NCBI GenBank assembly: GCA_036172665.1
Contig: CM069870.1
Span: 72,044,212-72,108,211 of the forward strand
Direction of reading: 5' to 3'
Length of the DNA stretch: 64,000 nt
Origin: Prosopocoilus inquinatus
Lineage: Eukaryota; Arthropoda; Insecta; Coleoptera; Lucanidae
Positions 36,721 through 47,345 of the stretch are shown here, piece after piece. Each line of letters starts with the position of its first letter. Within the stretch, counting starts at the first letter, position 1. Position numbers and translations under genes: made by a program. The notes beneath the pieces are model-generated. The model had not been told where the DNA came from. It did no database searches and was given only the letters and a program-made list of their open reading frames with translations.

Positions 36721-37227
36721 TACGGTTCAATTTTTTTTACAAAAAAGGAACAGTTTTCAAAGCCCTTTGAACTGGCCGTATTATACTATAACATATCAAT
36801 TCAGCTGGCCGTGGTAAAATTATCATGAAATTTAACTTTTTTTGTGTGGAAAATATGGCGGATGCGCCGGCATTAAAAAGAAAAACTGCTAAGACCCTTT
36901 TCGTCGTTCCCTATTTCAAAATGACGAAATTTCATCACAATAACGTCATCACACTATTATTCTTTAGGAACCTTGACTTGATTCGCCGAATAGCGCAGTG
37001 TTTACACCTATGAAAGTCGTAAATACGTTGTGTACCGAAATGACACAGCGCCCGCCATCTGTGCACGGAGACTTTATTACCCCATCACTTTCATGCGAGC
37101 TTCATATTTTACATATCAAAAGCGGCAAGTGCGCGCTCAAACTTCGTCGCCATAAAATATGCATCCATGCACCCCATGCATCTATCCAACAACTATCAGT
37201 ACGATGCCTGCAACGTTTCGATTAAGA
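36721..37227. other. Gene-free stretch
   Basis: Short frames only, with no recognised motif or repeat. Confidence 0.5.
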
Positions 37228-37653
37228 TCCCGTCGTCCATGGTCAAAATGAGATTAGGGAAAACTCCAGGACATGACGTAATAAAAGTAGAAATGATTTA
37301 AATACACTAACCGGAAGAAAAAAGTGGAACTTCCAAACATACTTAACCAAGGAATGAAAGACTGACAACTAGGTATTATCACGCCTATATACAAAAAAGT
37401 GCTATCACCTGAATGCATTCACTTTAGCTCCTGAATAATTAACGAGAACGGTGGCAAGTTAGCGCTGAGAAAGGCAATTCAGCTGTTTCGAGCCAGTACT
37501 CAATTGAAGATGGGCGAGATGAAAAGGTCCAGGGCGCCAGGAGAACAACCCCCCAGCTGATGCTACGCACTGCGGAACCCGTCCTCCAAGGATCGCAGCG
37601 TGCGCTAAAATTCGAAAACTTATAGGAGGATACAACACTCGAGTTTGCATATG
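37228..37653 (+). pseudogene. RT relic of a non-LTR element plus conserved tail, copy 1
   Basis: The 5' part reads, across frames, VKMRLGKAPGHDVIKVEM and GIITPIYKK. These match the start of the RT domain in endonuclease-type LINEs (KAPGxD, then WxxGIITPIYKKGD); an RTE-like origin is possible. A TGA stands where Trp would be expected before QLGIITPIYKK. The RT homology stops at about 37,435. The remaining 210 bp (GGTGGCAAGTTAGCGCTGAG onward) is a separate repeat shared with 39,670-39,878 and 30,005-30,165. It is a fused, immobile fragment duplicated as a unit. Confidence 0.6.
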
Positions 37654-39457
37654 CAAGCTTCAAGCACTTAATTAGCGATTTGTGGCCGTAATAATCACCG
37701 ACTTAATGCCGGCGTCAATTAATCAATTATAACAGCAATCGCTTTTAAATTTTCTTTAACAAAAATAATTCAAATTTCTCTAAAGCTTCTTACTTGTTGT
37801 ATATTATTGTGTTATTGGAAATATAAAAATAGACAAATTAAAAACAAGGGACTGAAAAAAATAAAATAAAACGACCTTAAAACGCCTCCGACGCGGCGTC
37901 GACAATTCAGTGACTGTCCTGCCCAGGACGTCCGGGCGACGGCGGCCCTTTTCAACGGGACAGAAGATGGCGGCTGTCGGGCCCGTCTCGCTGATGCAAG
38001 TCAAACGGCGATCGGGCGATGTTACAAAGGATTGCCAAACGTTCTCCCAGTCGCAAAGGAGGTAAAGAAAAATGTTAAGGTGCCCCCTGCCTGACACTAG
38101 CACTACAATAACGGGAAACGAGAAAGGAACTATTAACAAAAGAATGACCACGAGGTGGCCAATAAAAAATAACTTACCCTACGTTTCACGTAGGTACAGA
38201 CGAGATATCAAAATCGCTGCCAAATTCGCAGAAAGCGATCCCCGCTTACATCTTGGAGAAAAATAACGACGGGCAAAAAATCCACAAAAACGCGGGCGGA
38301 CTCACAGAAAATTCGTGTGGCAAAATGTTCCGAAACAGCCACACCTAAGTCGTTAACGCACCCGCCAGTGCTCCTCCCGCAATGCGTCGTATTAGCCGCT
38401 ACAAAATGGAACACCAGGAGACATCTAAACGTCGGAAACTCAAAAGCGCGGAAAGGAAACCATCACCAAATTTGTTTACAAGAAACTTAACGTAACAACT
38501 AGAAAACAGGCACTGATAGTTGCTGACAATCATCGTCTTGCTCTTGCATTACATGTTGCCAACTGCACGAAAAAAATCATAGCCTACTTTAATTAGGAAT
38601 TGATTTGAAGGCCCCCTACGTTTACTGTTAGCCGTTGCGTTTTGATTTCTGTGGTGAGGCCGTTGCCTTAATATCCTGGGCGTTTATTCCATAATATACG
38701 CGTTATTTGCCTATTAGCGGTCATCAGCTGAATTATTCAGACATTCATTTGGTCCGCAGCTGAATAGAAATGGCGTTCTGAATAAATCAATCGCCGAAAT
38801 TAGGTGAACCCAAATTCATGAACGGTTGCCGGTGGTGGGCGGAATCGATGGAAAACTGATGCTGTCGCAGAACGTTTTTTTTTGTAAGGTTAAACGGCCT
38901 GACGCAATAAATTTTTGAATTTTCGTCGAGTGTGGATACATTGCTGAAAACAGGTTACCAAAATTGCTCTTGTTGTTAAGGAATAAGGCAGATATTCAGT
39001 AATTCGATTTAGCAACTACAGCGGCGTTAACTATTAATGTTTTTTTACCTTTTTTTTATTTATTAATACGCCCTCACCATTCAGAGAAAGAACAGTTTCA
39101 TTATCGGTACTTACTTTTCCCTTTGAAAAATTATATTATGCGATTACCTTCAACAACGAGAGCAGCCACAGTCAGCCAGCGTTGGAAAGAAGTGGCCCGC
39201 CGCCCGCAAGAGCGCTGATTAAATCTCCATTCACGTCACGTGAAGTCGGTAATTTAACTTTCAACCGCAGAACAAAGATAAAAACGCCAGCGAGTTAGTC
39301 CCGATCGCAAAAGCGAGAGGGGTGCTTTCTCTTATAAGTGACTCTAATTTTACTCCGGAACGATAAAAGTTCTAATTCTCAGCTTCCAAAGTGAGTACGT
39401 CCTCGGGTTATCCGAGTTTATAACAGGTCGTACTTTTTCCTGCTACACGATCTGATT
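37654..39457. other. Gene-free stretch
   Basis: No recognised coding family. A GC-rich part at about 37,880-38,060 and an AT-rich part near 39,040-39,070 are the only compositional features. Confidence 0.5.
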
Positions 39458-39878
39458 ATCCCGTCGTCCATGGTGAAAATGAGATTAGGGAAAGCTCCAG
39501 GACATGACGTAATAAAAGTAGAAATGATTTAAATACACTAACCGCAAGAAAAAAGTGGAACTTCCAAACATACTTAACCAAGGAATGAAAGACTGACAAC
39601 TAGGTATTATCACGCCTATATACAAAAAAGTGCTACCACCTGAATGTATTTACTTTAGCTCCTGAATAATTAACGAGAACGGTGGCAAGTTAGCGCTGAG
39701 AAAGGCAATTCAGCTGTTTCGAGCCAGTACTCAATTGAAGATGGGCGAGATGAAAAGGTAAAGGGCGCCAGGAGAACAACCCCCCAGCTGATGCTACGCA
39801 CTGCGGAACCCGTCCTCCAAGGATCGCAGCGTGCGCTAAAATTCGAAAACTTATAGGAGGATACAACACTCGAGTTTG
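39458..39878 (+). pseudogene. RT relic plus conserved tail, copy 2
   Basis: Almost identical to 37,228-37,653, with a few substitutions (for example CCATGGTGAAA against CCATGGTCAAA, and AAAGGTAAAGG against AAAGGTCCAGG). It includes the same KAPGHD and GIITPIYKK blocks and the same stop in place of Trp. The two copies end at the same word, ACTCGAGTTTG, so the RT relic and tail moved or were duplicated together. Direction and mechanism are unknown. Confidence 0.6.
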
Positions 39879-41934
39879 AGATTGGTTCGTCGCCACAAAA
39901 ACAATAGTTCGTACTTAAATCGTATATTACTATTCACAACTTAAATTCACATCGACACCCGAGTTTAACTTAAGAGACCAAACGTACGCGGGAAGCGTTT
40001 ACTATACACAACTTAGACTGTCAACTGTTATTAACTATAAAATAATACATATCTTCACAATATGTGAAACGGTATTTGTTATTTACAAACAAAATGTAAC
40101 GACAGATTACTCAATACGATTAATGACTCGGATGCACTCACAAGCGTCGAAATAACTGAGTAATAAGCGGCGTGCATTAGCCAAACAACAATATTAAACG
40201 ATACGTTACAGTTTTATGGTCCTAAAGTTGGTTATACTGTATCATGTTCTCAAACACTCAAGTGTCGGACGTCGTAACGACTTCTCAAGGTGGTTCGCTG
40301 AGCTGGCGTTGCATCGCGTCGGGTGGAACAATGACCTTCTAGTAGGACGTCATGTTCTAGGGCGTCGTCTTTCAAGAGACGTCGAAACAGGTAAGCAGCA
40401 AACGGAAAGGTACGGTCGAAGGGCAGAAGATTTAGAAAACAATGCCAGGGAGGAACTAAACTAGCGGATTTCTCTGTTGGAACAAAGAAATCTAAAATGA
40501 GCACGGGTCGTTGGAATGGAGAAATCTAATATGAGCATAAAACCTACAGATTAAGCAGGTCAATCCCTGACTTTTCCCGGCGAGTGCGAATCCTGTAATC
40601 AATATCTTGGAAACTATTGGATATCTGCTAATTATTTCTAGCTAACTTTTACAAATATTTATCTTATTTTTTTTTAATAAGTAATTGTATTTGGTTGAAT
40701 TAAAGGAATAAGTAATAGCAAAGGCTAAAACGTTTCCAATAACAAATAATCAGCGGTGAAGTTGAAGATAAATTGAAGGATTAATAATCGATAGTTAAAG
40801 TTTCATTTTAAGAAAATTACATTTAGAAGTTTTTCATTGAACTTTAGCAATACGTTAATTTCGATTGTAAGCAGTCTGTAGTGAACTTGTGTTCTTGGAT
40901 TACTTATAAATGTCAATGCTTCGTTGAGACTTAATACATAAACGTAAATACGACCTTTCTTTTTTTCTTTATTTTGTCGAAATATAATAAGCTTTAGAAC
41001 AATACATTTTACATTATATAAAAAAAAAAGAAAAACAAGGGATAACATTTCAGAGTGCTCTGGAGCAATAAATTAAAAACGCTTTAGGTTTCTAAATACG
41101 CCATCAAAAATCATTGATGATTCAACATAGTTACGCCTCGTGTAATGTAATCCGTGTTCGCCTTACTACACTACGATACACTTGTGATAAACGCTTTCGT
41201 TCATGATTAATTACAGGAAGTCTCCCGTTTTGGTAGTACCACGTGTTCTCAGCCGGCTTTAATGCTAATACATGCGATTTAAGACCTCATTCTTATTATA
41301 TTTATTACCAAACTCACCAGAACCTCATTTCACAATCATCTTTCGAACCACATCTCCATCATACGATTTTGCAAGTAACTGATTGCGTAAACGTAAAGTG
41401 TAAAAAAATTAACGCCATTAGGATAAGCGGATGAACGATTAGCGCAATTTATTAAATAAAAAATTAGTAAACCATTAAAACGTTGTAGTAATAGCTTAAA
41501 ATGTGAAATCGTCGATTTCCTTGTTGCAAAGTGCGAAGGAAGAAAAAAAAGAGAACCGAACGTCACGCACTTTCGGACTCGGTTCAACAGGTGTGTGAAA
41601 TATGGGATTGTTTCCTCAGCCATTTGTATTGTATTTTAAAGAGTGCAGAACAGATGCCTTTTAAATACGAAACACAAAATAAACAAGCATAAAAAAAACA
41701 CACAACAAAATTACATTTTCCGTGGCATGTGTATCTTATTGATACTACTTCAAATATGAAAGCAAGTTAAACAAACATCGACGAAATGAAGAATTGGACG
41801 AACAGAAAACGAAAGACGATCGTCGATTTTCATGAGGACAAATTAAACCTACGATTTCCAGCGTGTTGTCTAATTCTGTCTAAGGTCTGCGCGCTCACGT
41901 TCTCAGCAAAATTCCTGGTCTCTAATTTTGCTAT
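39879..41934. other. Gene-free stretch
   Basis: The part at about 40,380-40,510 shares AACAGGTAA, AAACGG and TAGCGGATT..AAAGAAATC blocks with 52,130-52,230, indicating an old dispersed repeat, possibly LTR-derived. The frames at 40,216-40,504 on both strands have no recognised domain. The rest is AT-rich. Confidence 0.45.
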
Positions 41935-42650
41935 GGTAAAATTAAATCAAAGTCCAATTTCAAACTATAAATTGAGTGCGCGATATGATCGGATTCGTTC
42001 AAAGCACCATCTCTTGGCCAAGTGGAAAACGATTTTAAGCGAGATTCCCGCGACGGCATTTTTATCTTCATGTTGACATTCCAAACCGAATCTCCTGCAA
42101 TTCGGAATGACTTTAATTTAATTTAATTTAATAATCATTCAAAGCGTCATCTCCTCACCAAAATAGTGATTTTAATTTAAAAACTTGAACGTTGCAAATT
42201 GAAAATCTGAAAGGCGTGATGGAAATGAAAATTATTCAGAGCGCCATCTCTTGAACAAAAGTGAAAGCTGTGGTAGATAGATGGTCCATATGATTCAGAT
42301 TTAAAATAGCAAGATTTCACAGTCTCCTTTACCTTCTAGCTTCGCAGTGACTTTAATTTGAAAACGAAATTGAAAATCAAAAAAGGCGTGAGAGCAATGG
42401 AAATCATTCAGAGCGCCATCTCTTGAACAAAAGTGAATGCAGTGACAGATAGACAGCTTATGTAACTCTGATTTAAAATAGCAAGATTTCACATTCTCCC
42501 TACCTTCCAGCTTCACAGTGATTTTAATTTCAAAACTAAATTGAAAGTGTAAAAGGTGTGATGGCAATGGAAATTATTCAGAGCGCCATCTCCTGACCAA
42601 AAAGGAAAGCTACTTAATTCTGATTTCTAATAGCAAGGATGCAATGACGA
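41935..42650. repeat. Satellite-like array, unit about 170-180 bp
   Basis: The phrase ATTCAGAGCGCCATCTCTTG recurs at about 42,234, 42,404 and 42,574, with earlier diverged forms near 41,998 and 42,137. Between repeats, TTTAAAATAGCAAGATTTCAC and GTGACTTTAATTTGAAAAC also recur. Units vary in length and are diverged, so the array is old. No coding meaning. Confidence 0.8.
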
Positions 42651-43369
42651 TTCTCCGAAGAAATCGAGAGTGGGAAGAGCGCGATTGTGTTCTGTTAAAG
42701 TGTTTCGAAATAATTTGACGAGTATTATTTCTAAACCCTGAAATCGTAACAGTGTGTATTATTTCATGTTAGGTTAGACCGTCGCGTCGTAGGACAGGCT
42801 TAAAACTATCCAGGGCAGGCTCAGCCTCCCTTGGCGCTCCTCTAGCTACGGCCCTGGTTCATTCGTTTAAATTGAGCGATTCATGCAGGTTACTTTTTCG
42901 ATTTGTTTCTTTTGTTTCTAATAATCTAATCATTAATTTCCCATTAATTTATTTACATTCGACGTTTTGGAAGTTATTCTTTTGTTGGCGATTTGAATGT
43001 AGCAAACTTCATGAGAGACTTCGGCGAAATTGTTTTTATTTCAAAAATTAAAATGACAGCTTTGCAAATATCTAGCGAACAGTTCCGGTCCCGAAACGTC
43101 GGTCTTCTTTTGACCTCGTTGTCATAAAATCGATTCTTTTTTGTTTTCTGTGTCTGGACAACAGTTCGTTCGTCTCTATTGTTCCTTTTTCATCGACTAT
43201 CTTTTATCTCTCTTGAGTCTTGAGCTTAAGTCATGCGCCGGGCGGTTTGAATTAAACTGTGATCTTGCAACAAGCTTTCGCGTCTCCTTTTTTTTTCATT
43301 AGTTTTTAAACATCTTCTTTTCGTTAGTCGTTTTTTGTTTTTTCTTCTCTCCTCCTGCGTTGTTATGGT
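42651..43369. other. Gene-free stretch
   Basis: No recognised element. A GGTCCCGAAACGTCGG phrase near 43,086 resembles the GAAAC-containing tails of some retroelements, but no ribozyme fold could be built. Confidence 0.45.
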
Positions 43370-43877
43370 TTTTCACAACATTTAATTAACTTATTTTCAT
43401 CCTATCTCATTGACAGATGGAATACAGTCAAACACCAAAATTTTTTCTCTAATAAATACTCACCAACCTCTGGGGTGCCAGAAGGGTCTAATCTTGGCCC
43501 CTTATTGTTCTTACTATTTACAAACGACATAAATAGTGTTATATCTTGCTGCAAGTTGCTCTTTGCTGATGATATGAAAATATTCTTAAAAATCACTTCA
43601 ATTTCTGACTGTCTTGTTCTTCAGAGAAATCTTGATGCTATAGTTCGTTGGTGCAAAAATAATATTTTTCCTCTTAACATACCTAAATGTTCCGTTATTA
43701 CCTACTCTAAAAAACATGCTCCGTATTTGTTTATTTACTCTATTAACGATATTCGCTTAACACGAGTTGGGAGTTACTTTTGATGCTAACCTAACATTTA
43801 CACAGCATATTTTAAATATCGTTTCCAAGGCTTATAAAACTTATGGTTTTATCTACCGCAACTGTAGAGAATTTCAT
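43370..43877 (+). pseudogene. Reverse transcriptase, left half of split CR1-like element
   Basis: The frame reads SSYLIDRW, SGVPEGSNLGPLLFLLF, the catalytic FADDMKIFLKI, LDAIVRWCKNN and KCSVITYSKKHAP. A 1-nt loss near 43,757-43,765 shifts it before LGVTFDANLTF, NIVSKAYKTYGFIYRN and CREF. It corresponds to the RT palm and thumb portion of LINE ORF2. The sequence is cut at 43,877 by the zinc-finger-bearing insertion. Confidence 0.82.
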
Positions 43878-44247
43878 TGATACATAAAATTGTTTGTGAA
43901 AAAATTCATAGATAATCGGCTAAAATAACTAACTAATAAATAATTAATTATTAACTGAAAGATACGTCTATTTTAATTTGCAGCAAAATTCTACGCGCAC
44001 TAACACTCCATCCATCCTTGTCATCGCTAGTCACATATACCGGATGCGCGAGTGAAGAAACCGAGTACTTAGCCGATGTTTAGTCTGACGATCGCTGAGG
44101 CTGATTCTGTAACTTTACTAACGGGCTCTTAAAATTTAGAGGTCCTTTAAAATTTACAATACAGTTCAATGATTTGCTATGATTGGTTGTTATCGTAGCA
44201 ACAAAATTTAATAGCCCTTTAAATTTAACGCTTTTGATACAGAATAA

Positions 44248-44389
44248 GGACCTGTTTCATAATCGAACTAAAGGAGACTTTAAAATAAAGTCACAGTCTA
44301 ATGTCAAAACAAGACGAAAACTAGTTATTTATACATCGGAATGTGACTTTTATTTTAAAGTGTCGTTTAGTTTGATTATGAAATCGGAC
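44248..44389. mobile_element. Palindromic MITE
   Basis: GTTTCATAATCGAACTAAAG on the left is mirrored by CGTTTAGTTTGATTATGAAA on the right, followed inward by ACTTTAAAATAAAGTCACA and its inverse. Arms are about 48 bp and the loop about 46 bp. It lies inside the zinc-finger-bearing insertion. Confidence 0.7.
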
Positions 44390-44650
44390 ATAACCTCCCA
44401 AGTCGATTAAACATTACAATCTGCTGTACAGTCATGTAATAAAGAAACGTCTCCCTTATAAAATGCGACTGTATTGCGATGAGATGGATAAACTCGTTCT
44501 ACTCGAATAACTATTACGTACTCCGCAGCCGGTTCCGCTTACTTGATATACTGTTGAAAACTAAATTTACATTTCATAATTCGATGCTTGTTGATGTTTT
44601 GTGATTGAGTGTAAGATGAACGAAAGTGTAAAATATTTATGAACCACCAA

Positions 44651-44787
44651 TGCCCGTTTGCACTACTTTCACTTAAAACATTAAGTCCCACTTAAATGGT
44701 TAAATGACACTTTTTCAACAACAGAAAGCGTCACTTAACCACTTAAGTAGGACTTAAAATTTTAAGTGAAAGTGGCGCAAACAGGCA
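44651..44787. mobile_element. Harbinger-type MITE, related to the one in the solo LTR
   Basis: Inverted ends TGCCCGTTTGCACTACTTTC and TGCCTGTTTGCGCCACTTTC (reverse strand). The 3-bp flanks are CAA and TAA, close to the TWA expected. Inner blocks match the MITE at 48,054-48,181 (TTTGCAC.ACTTTCA.TTAAAA, CCACTTAA). Length is 137 bp. Confidence 0.72.
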
Positions 44788-44800
44788 TAAGTCTTTTATT

Positions 44801-44928
44801 AGATATTTAACAGCAACCGGTTTCGGCTAAAGCCATCATCAAGCTGATTGACTATGAAATTTGCAATTATTTGTCAATCAATCAGCTTGGTGATGGCTTT
44901 AGTCGAAACCGATTGCTGTTAAAAATCT
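44801..44928. repeat. Inverted pair of hammerhead-like motifs
   Basis: The left arm (44,801-44,852) and right arm (44,876-44,928) are inverted copies. Each, read outward, gives CAGC, TTGATGA (or TTGGTGA), a short GGCT/AGCC hairpin, GAA, then ACCGGT (or ACCGAT) and GCTG. This follows the hammerhead order, with CAGC/GCTG as stem I and a palindromic stem III. The essential C3 is replaced by T, so activity is unlikely. It may be a decayed Penelope-type terminus. Confidence 0.45.
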
Positions 44929-45154
44929 ATAACAATAAACTTTGTGGTTTCGTTCATTTTAAATTTACATTTTATGGAGGAGACATTTCTTTCTTACCCG
45001 ACTGTACTATCAAGTTCATAGCAAAATCTGTATTCAGCTATTCCACGACGTTTCATTCCATAGCCGCCTGAAATGTATTGAATTTTATTACCAGGGAAAA
45101 GAATTCGGGCTACATGACTCGAGCACGGTATGAAAATTTAGTCCTCGGACTGTA

Positions 45155-46455
45155 TTAGCCTCGCGTAAAATAGTTTCTGCGAAGTGCCAATGCCTCCCAC
45201 TCAATAATAATTCGATGCAACAGAGCCGCGGAAAGGTGGCAAGAGTAAATAAGTACATTCGATGTAAAAAAACGTCCAACGGTCTGTCGGCATTTATAAT
45301 CGCACAGATCACAACTGTGCGGCTTCACATCGGTGTGCACTATCTTGTGCCGTTTCAGACTAACAAGATGTCGGCATTTGTAATCGCAAAGATCACAACT
45401 GAACGACATTTCGCTGGCGTGCGTCAACTTGTGCTGCTTCAAGTTCCAATTCTGCCGGCATCTATAACCGCAGAGATCACAACTGAACGGCTTCTCGTCG
45501 GCGTGCTTCAGCTTGTGATTCTTCAAGTGTCCAATTCTCCTGCATTTATAATCACATAGATCACAACTGAACGGCTTCTCGCTGATGTGCGTTAAGTTGT
45601 GCTGCTTCAAGTGTCCGATTTGTCGGCACTTAAAATCGCATAGATCACAACTGAACGGTTTCTCGTCGGTGTGCTTTAACTTGTGGGCTTTCAAACTGTC
45701 CGTCCTGCGGCATTTATAATCGCAGAGATCACAATTCATCGGCTTCCCTTCGACATGCGTTAACTTGTGCCTTTTCAAGCTTTCGGTTCTTCGGCATTTA
45801 TAATCGCAAAGATCACAACTGAACGGCTTCTCGTCGGTGTGCTTCAACTTGTGAAGCTTCAAGCTTTCAACGCGTAAGCATTTATAATCGCATAGATCGC
45901 AATGGTACGGCTTTTCCCCGGCGTGCGTTAACTTGTGCCGCTTCAGATGTCCATTTTGACGGCACTTAAAATCACATAGATCGCAACTGAAGGGCTTCGC
46001 GTCGGTGCGCTTTAACTTCCTGTCGGTGTGCTTCAATTTGTGCCTCGTCATGCTTTCGATTTTTCGGCACTTGTAATCGCAAAGGTCACAACTGAGGGCC
46101 TTCTGGTCGGTATGCGTTAACTTGTGTCGCTTTAAGGTCCCAATCTGTCGGCATTTATAATCGCACAGATCGCAATTGTACGGCTTCTCGCTGGAGTGCG
46201 TTAGTGTGTGTTGTTTCAAGTAATCGATTCTCTGGCATTTAAAATCGCACGAATCGCAACTGAACGACTTCTCGTCGGTGTGCGTTAACTTGTGCCGCTT
46301 CAAGGTTCCGATTTGCCGGCATTTATAATCGCACGAGTCGCAGCCGAACGGCTTCTCTTCGGAGTGCGTTAGTTTGTGGCGTTTCAAGCCGTCAAGGAGT
46401 CGGCATTTGTAGTCGCACAGATCACAACCGAACGGCTTCTCACCGGTATGTATCA
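45155..46455 (-). CDS. C2H2 zinc-finger protein, 13 complete fingers, 5'- and 3'-truncated
   Basis: C2H2 arrays bind specific DNA sequences. The frame is open from the insertion edge (ILIHTGEKPFGC, a classic inter-finger linker) through 13 fingers of the pattern CDLCDYKCR.....LKRHKLTH in a 28-residue period. A 14th finger breaks after CDLCDYKCRQT into unrelated sequence and a stop at 45,155. Finger residues vary mainly at the DNA-contact positions (for example RQIGT, RRTES, RQNGH, RKIES), while the backbone is almost invariant. This indicates recent tandem duplication with diversified specificity. One linker (HTDRKLKRTDAKPF) is enlarged. No ATG or N-terminal domain (ZAD, BTB) is present, because the frame starts at the junction with the retroelement. 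It is best seen as a captured gene fragment or the last exon of a disrupted gene, not an intact gene. Confidence 0.85.
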
Positions 46456-46848
46456 GAATGTGATATCATTTATGTAACAACATTACGTACTTTATACTTC
46501 TGTCTTATAAGATCAAGACTTGAATATTGCTCCATTGCTTGGTTTCCCATCTTCTCTACATATATTCACCTTATTGAAGCAGTGCAGAGAAAAATTTTCA
46601 AATTCTTAAGCTTCCTCCAAGATGGAGAATATCCTCACCAAGGCTTTAGTCAAAAAGTTTTGTTATCTAGGTATGACTGTACGTCCCTACATACTAGACG
46701 TATTTGTTCGGCTATAAAATTCTTATATAACTTAATCTGTTTCAAAAGTGATTGCCCTTGGTTGCTTGATAGATTAAATTTCTTTATTCCCAGACTTAAT
46801 TCACGCCAAAATCAAACGTTCTATGTTGCCTCAAGCCGTACTAATTTA
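46456..46848 (+). pseudogene. Reverse transcriptase C-terminal region, right half of split CR1-like element
   Basis: The frame reads DIIYVTTLRTLYF, SRLEYCSIAWFP, EAVQRKIFKFLSF, GEYPHQGF and LNFFIPRLNSRQNQTFYVAS. These match residues of copies 1 and 2 after the YXDD domain (SRLEYASQVW, IERIQRRFLKFL, GQYPPRG, LVPRINSRW). The homology resumes after the nested insertion with NRISNRCDINADSI at about 47,051-47,092, matching the CRNADV ending of the other copies. Confidence 0.8.
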
Positions 46849-47036
46849 ATAATAATAATAATAATAATAGTTTATTTGCCCAACAGATAAAAATCCCATT
46901 ATAGAGCAAACTTAAACATATATAAGTACGTAAATACAAATATAACTACAAAATCAAATTTGTAAAGCTGCTATTGAAACAATTAAACAAAAGAAAAACA
47001 GAAATAATTGTTATTTAAATCCCCCATTTCAGTAAT
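46849..47036 (-). mobile_element. Inverted 3' tail of another CR1-like element
   Basis: A (TAA)n run followed by TTTGCCCAACAG and ATAAAAATCCCATTATAG is the reverse complement of a CR1-like 3' end (CTGTTGGGC then microsatellite). It interrupts the coding frame of the surrounding + strand fragment. Only about 190 bp was inserted, an extreme 5' truncation. The right boundary is approximate. Confidence 0.65.
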
Positions 47037-47345
47037 GTGTCATTATTTCAATCGCATCTCTAATAGATGTGACATAAATGCTGATTCTATAACATATATA
47101 ATTTCTGAAGCAACTGATTTGTTTGAGCGTTAGCCGGTTTTCTTTTAGTGTTCTTTTTCTTTTAGTCAGTCACTGCAAAGACACTTATTGTTAGTTTAGT
47201 TTTGCTATTGTATGTATAATGTCTTACTTAGATACTAGGTTATCTTCATTATAACTTTTCTCCTTAGCCGCGAATTGCACGATTAAATTTATTTATTTCT
47301 TTTTTCCTGTAATTGGGTGTTACCTGTTGGAAATAAAGCATTATT

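Larger units (their letters stand above)
43878..46455 (-). mobile_element. 2,578-bp transposon-like insertion carrying a zinc-finger frame
   Basis: The segment starts TGATACATA and ends TATGTATCA, a perfect 9-bp inverted repeat. It is flanked directly by GAATTTCAT (43,869-43,877) and GAATGTGAT (46,456-46,464), which match at 7 of 9 positions. A 9-bp target duplication is characteristic of Mutator-like elements. The TIR is very short, however, and no transposase is present. The insert holds three smaller inverted-repeat elements and a C2H2 zinc-finger reading frame that abuts the right end. The insertion is well supported by the split RT; the mechanism is inference. Confidence 0.6.
43370..47345 (+). 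mobile_element. CR1-like retroelement fragment interrupted by two insertions
   Basis: RT sequence on the left (43,370-43,877) continues on the right (46,456-46,848, then about 47,037-47,110). It ends in a 3' UTR with CCTGTAATTGGGTGTTACC and an ATT-rich tail near 47,345. The right half resumes where the left stops when both are laid against copies 1 and 2. The 43,878-46,455 block is therefore an insertion into a single RT, and 46,849-47,036 is a second, inverted insertion. The element is 5'-truncated and diverged from copies 1 and 2. Confidence 0.8.

Noticed and set aside
42960..43110. GAAACGTCGG phrase as a retroelement ribozyme tail
   Set aside because: No CTGANGA box or stems in the correct order upstream.
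43475..43783. RT fragment treated as a free-standing gene
   Set aside because: It lacks the rest of the RT, is frameshifted near 43,760 and continues on the far side of the insertion at 46,456. It is half of one dead element.
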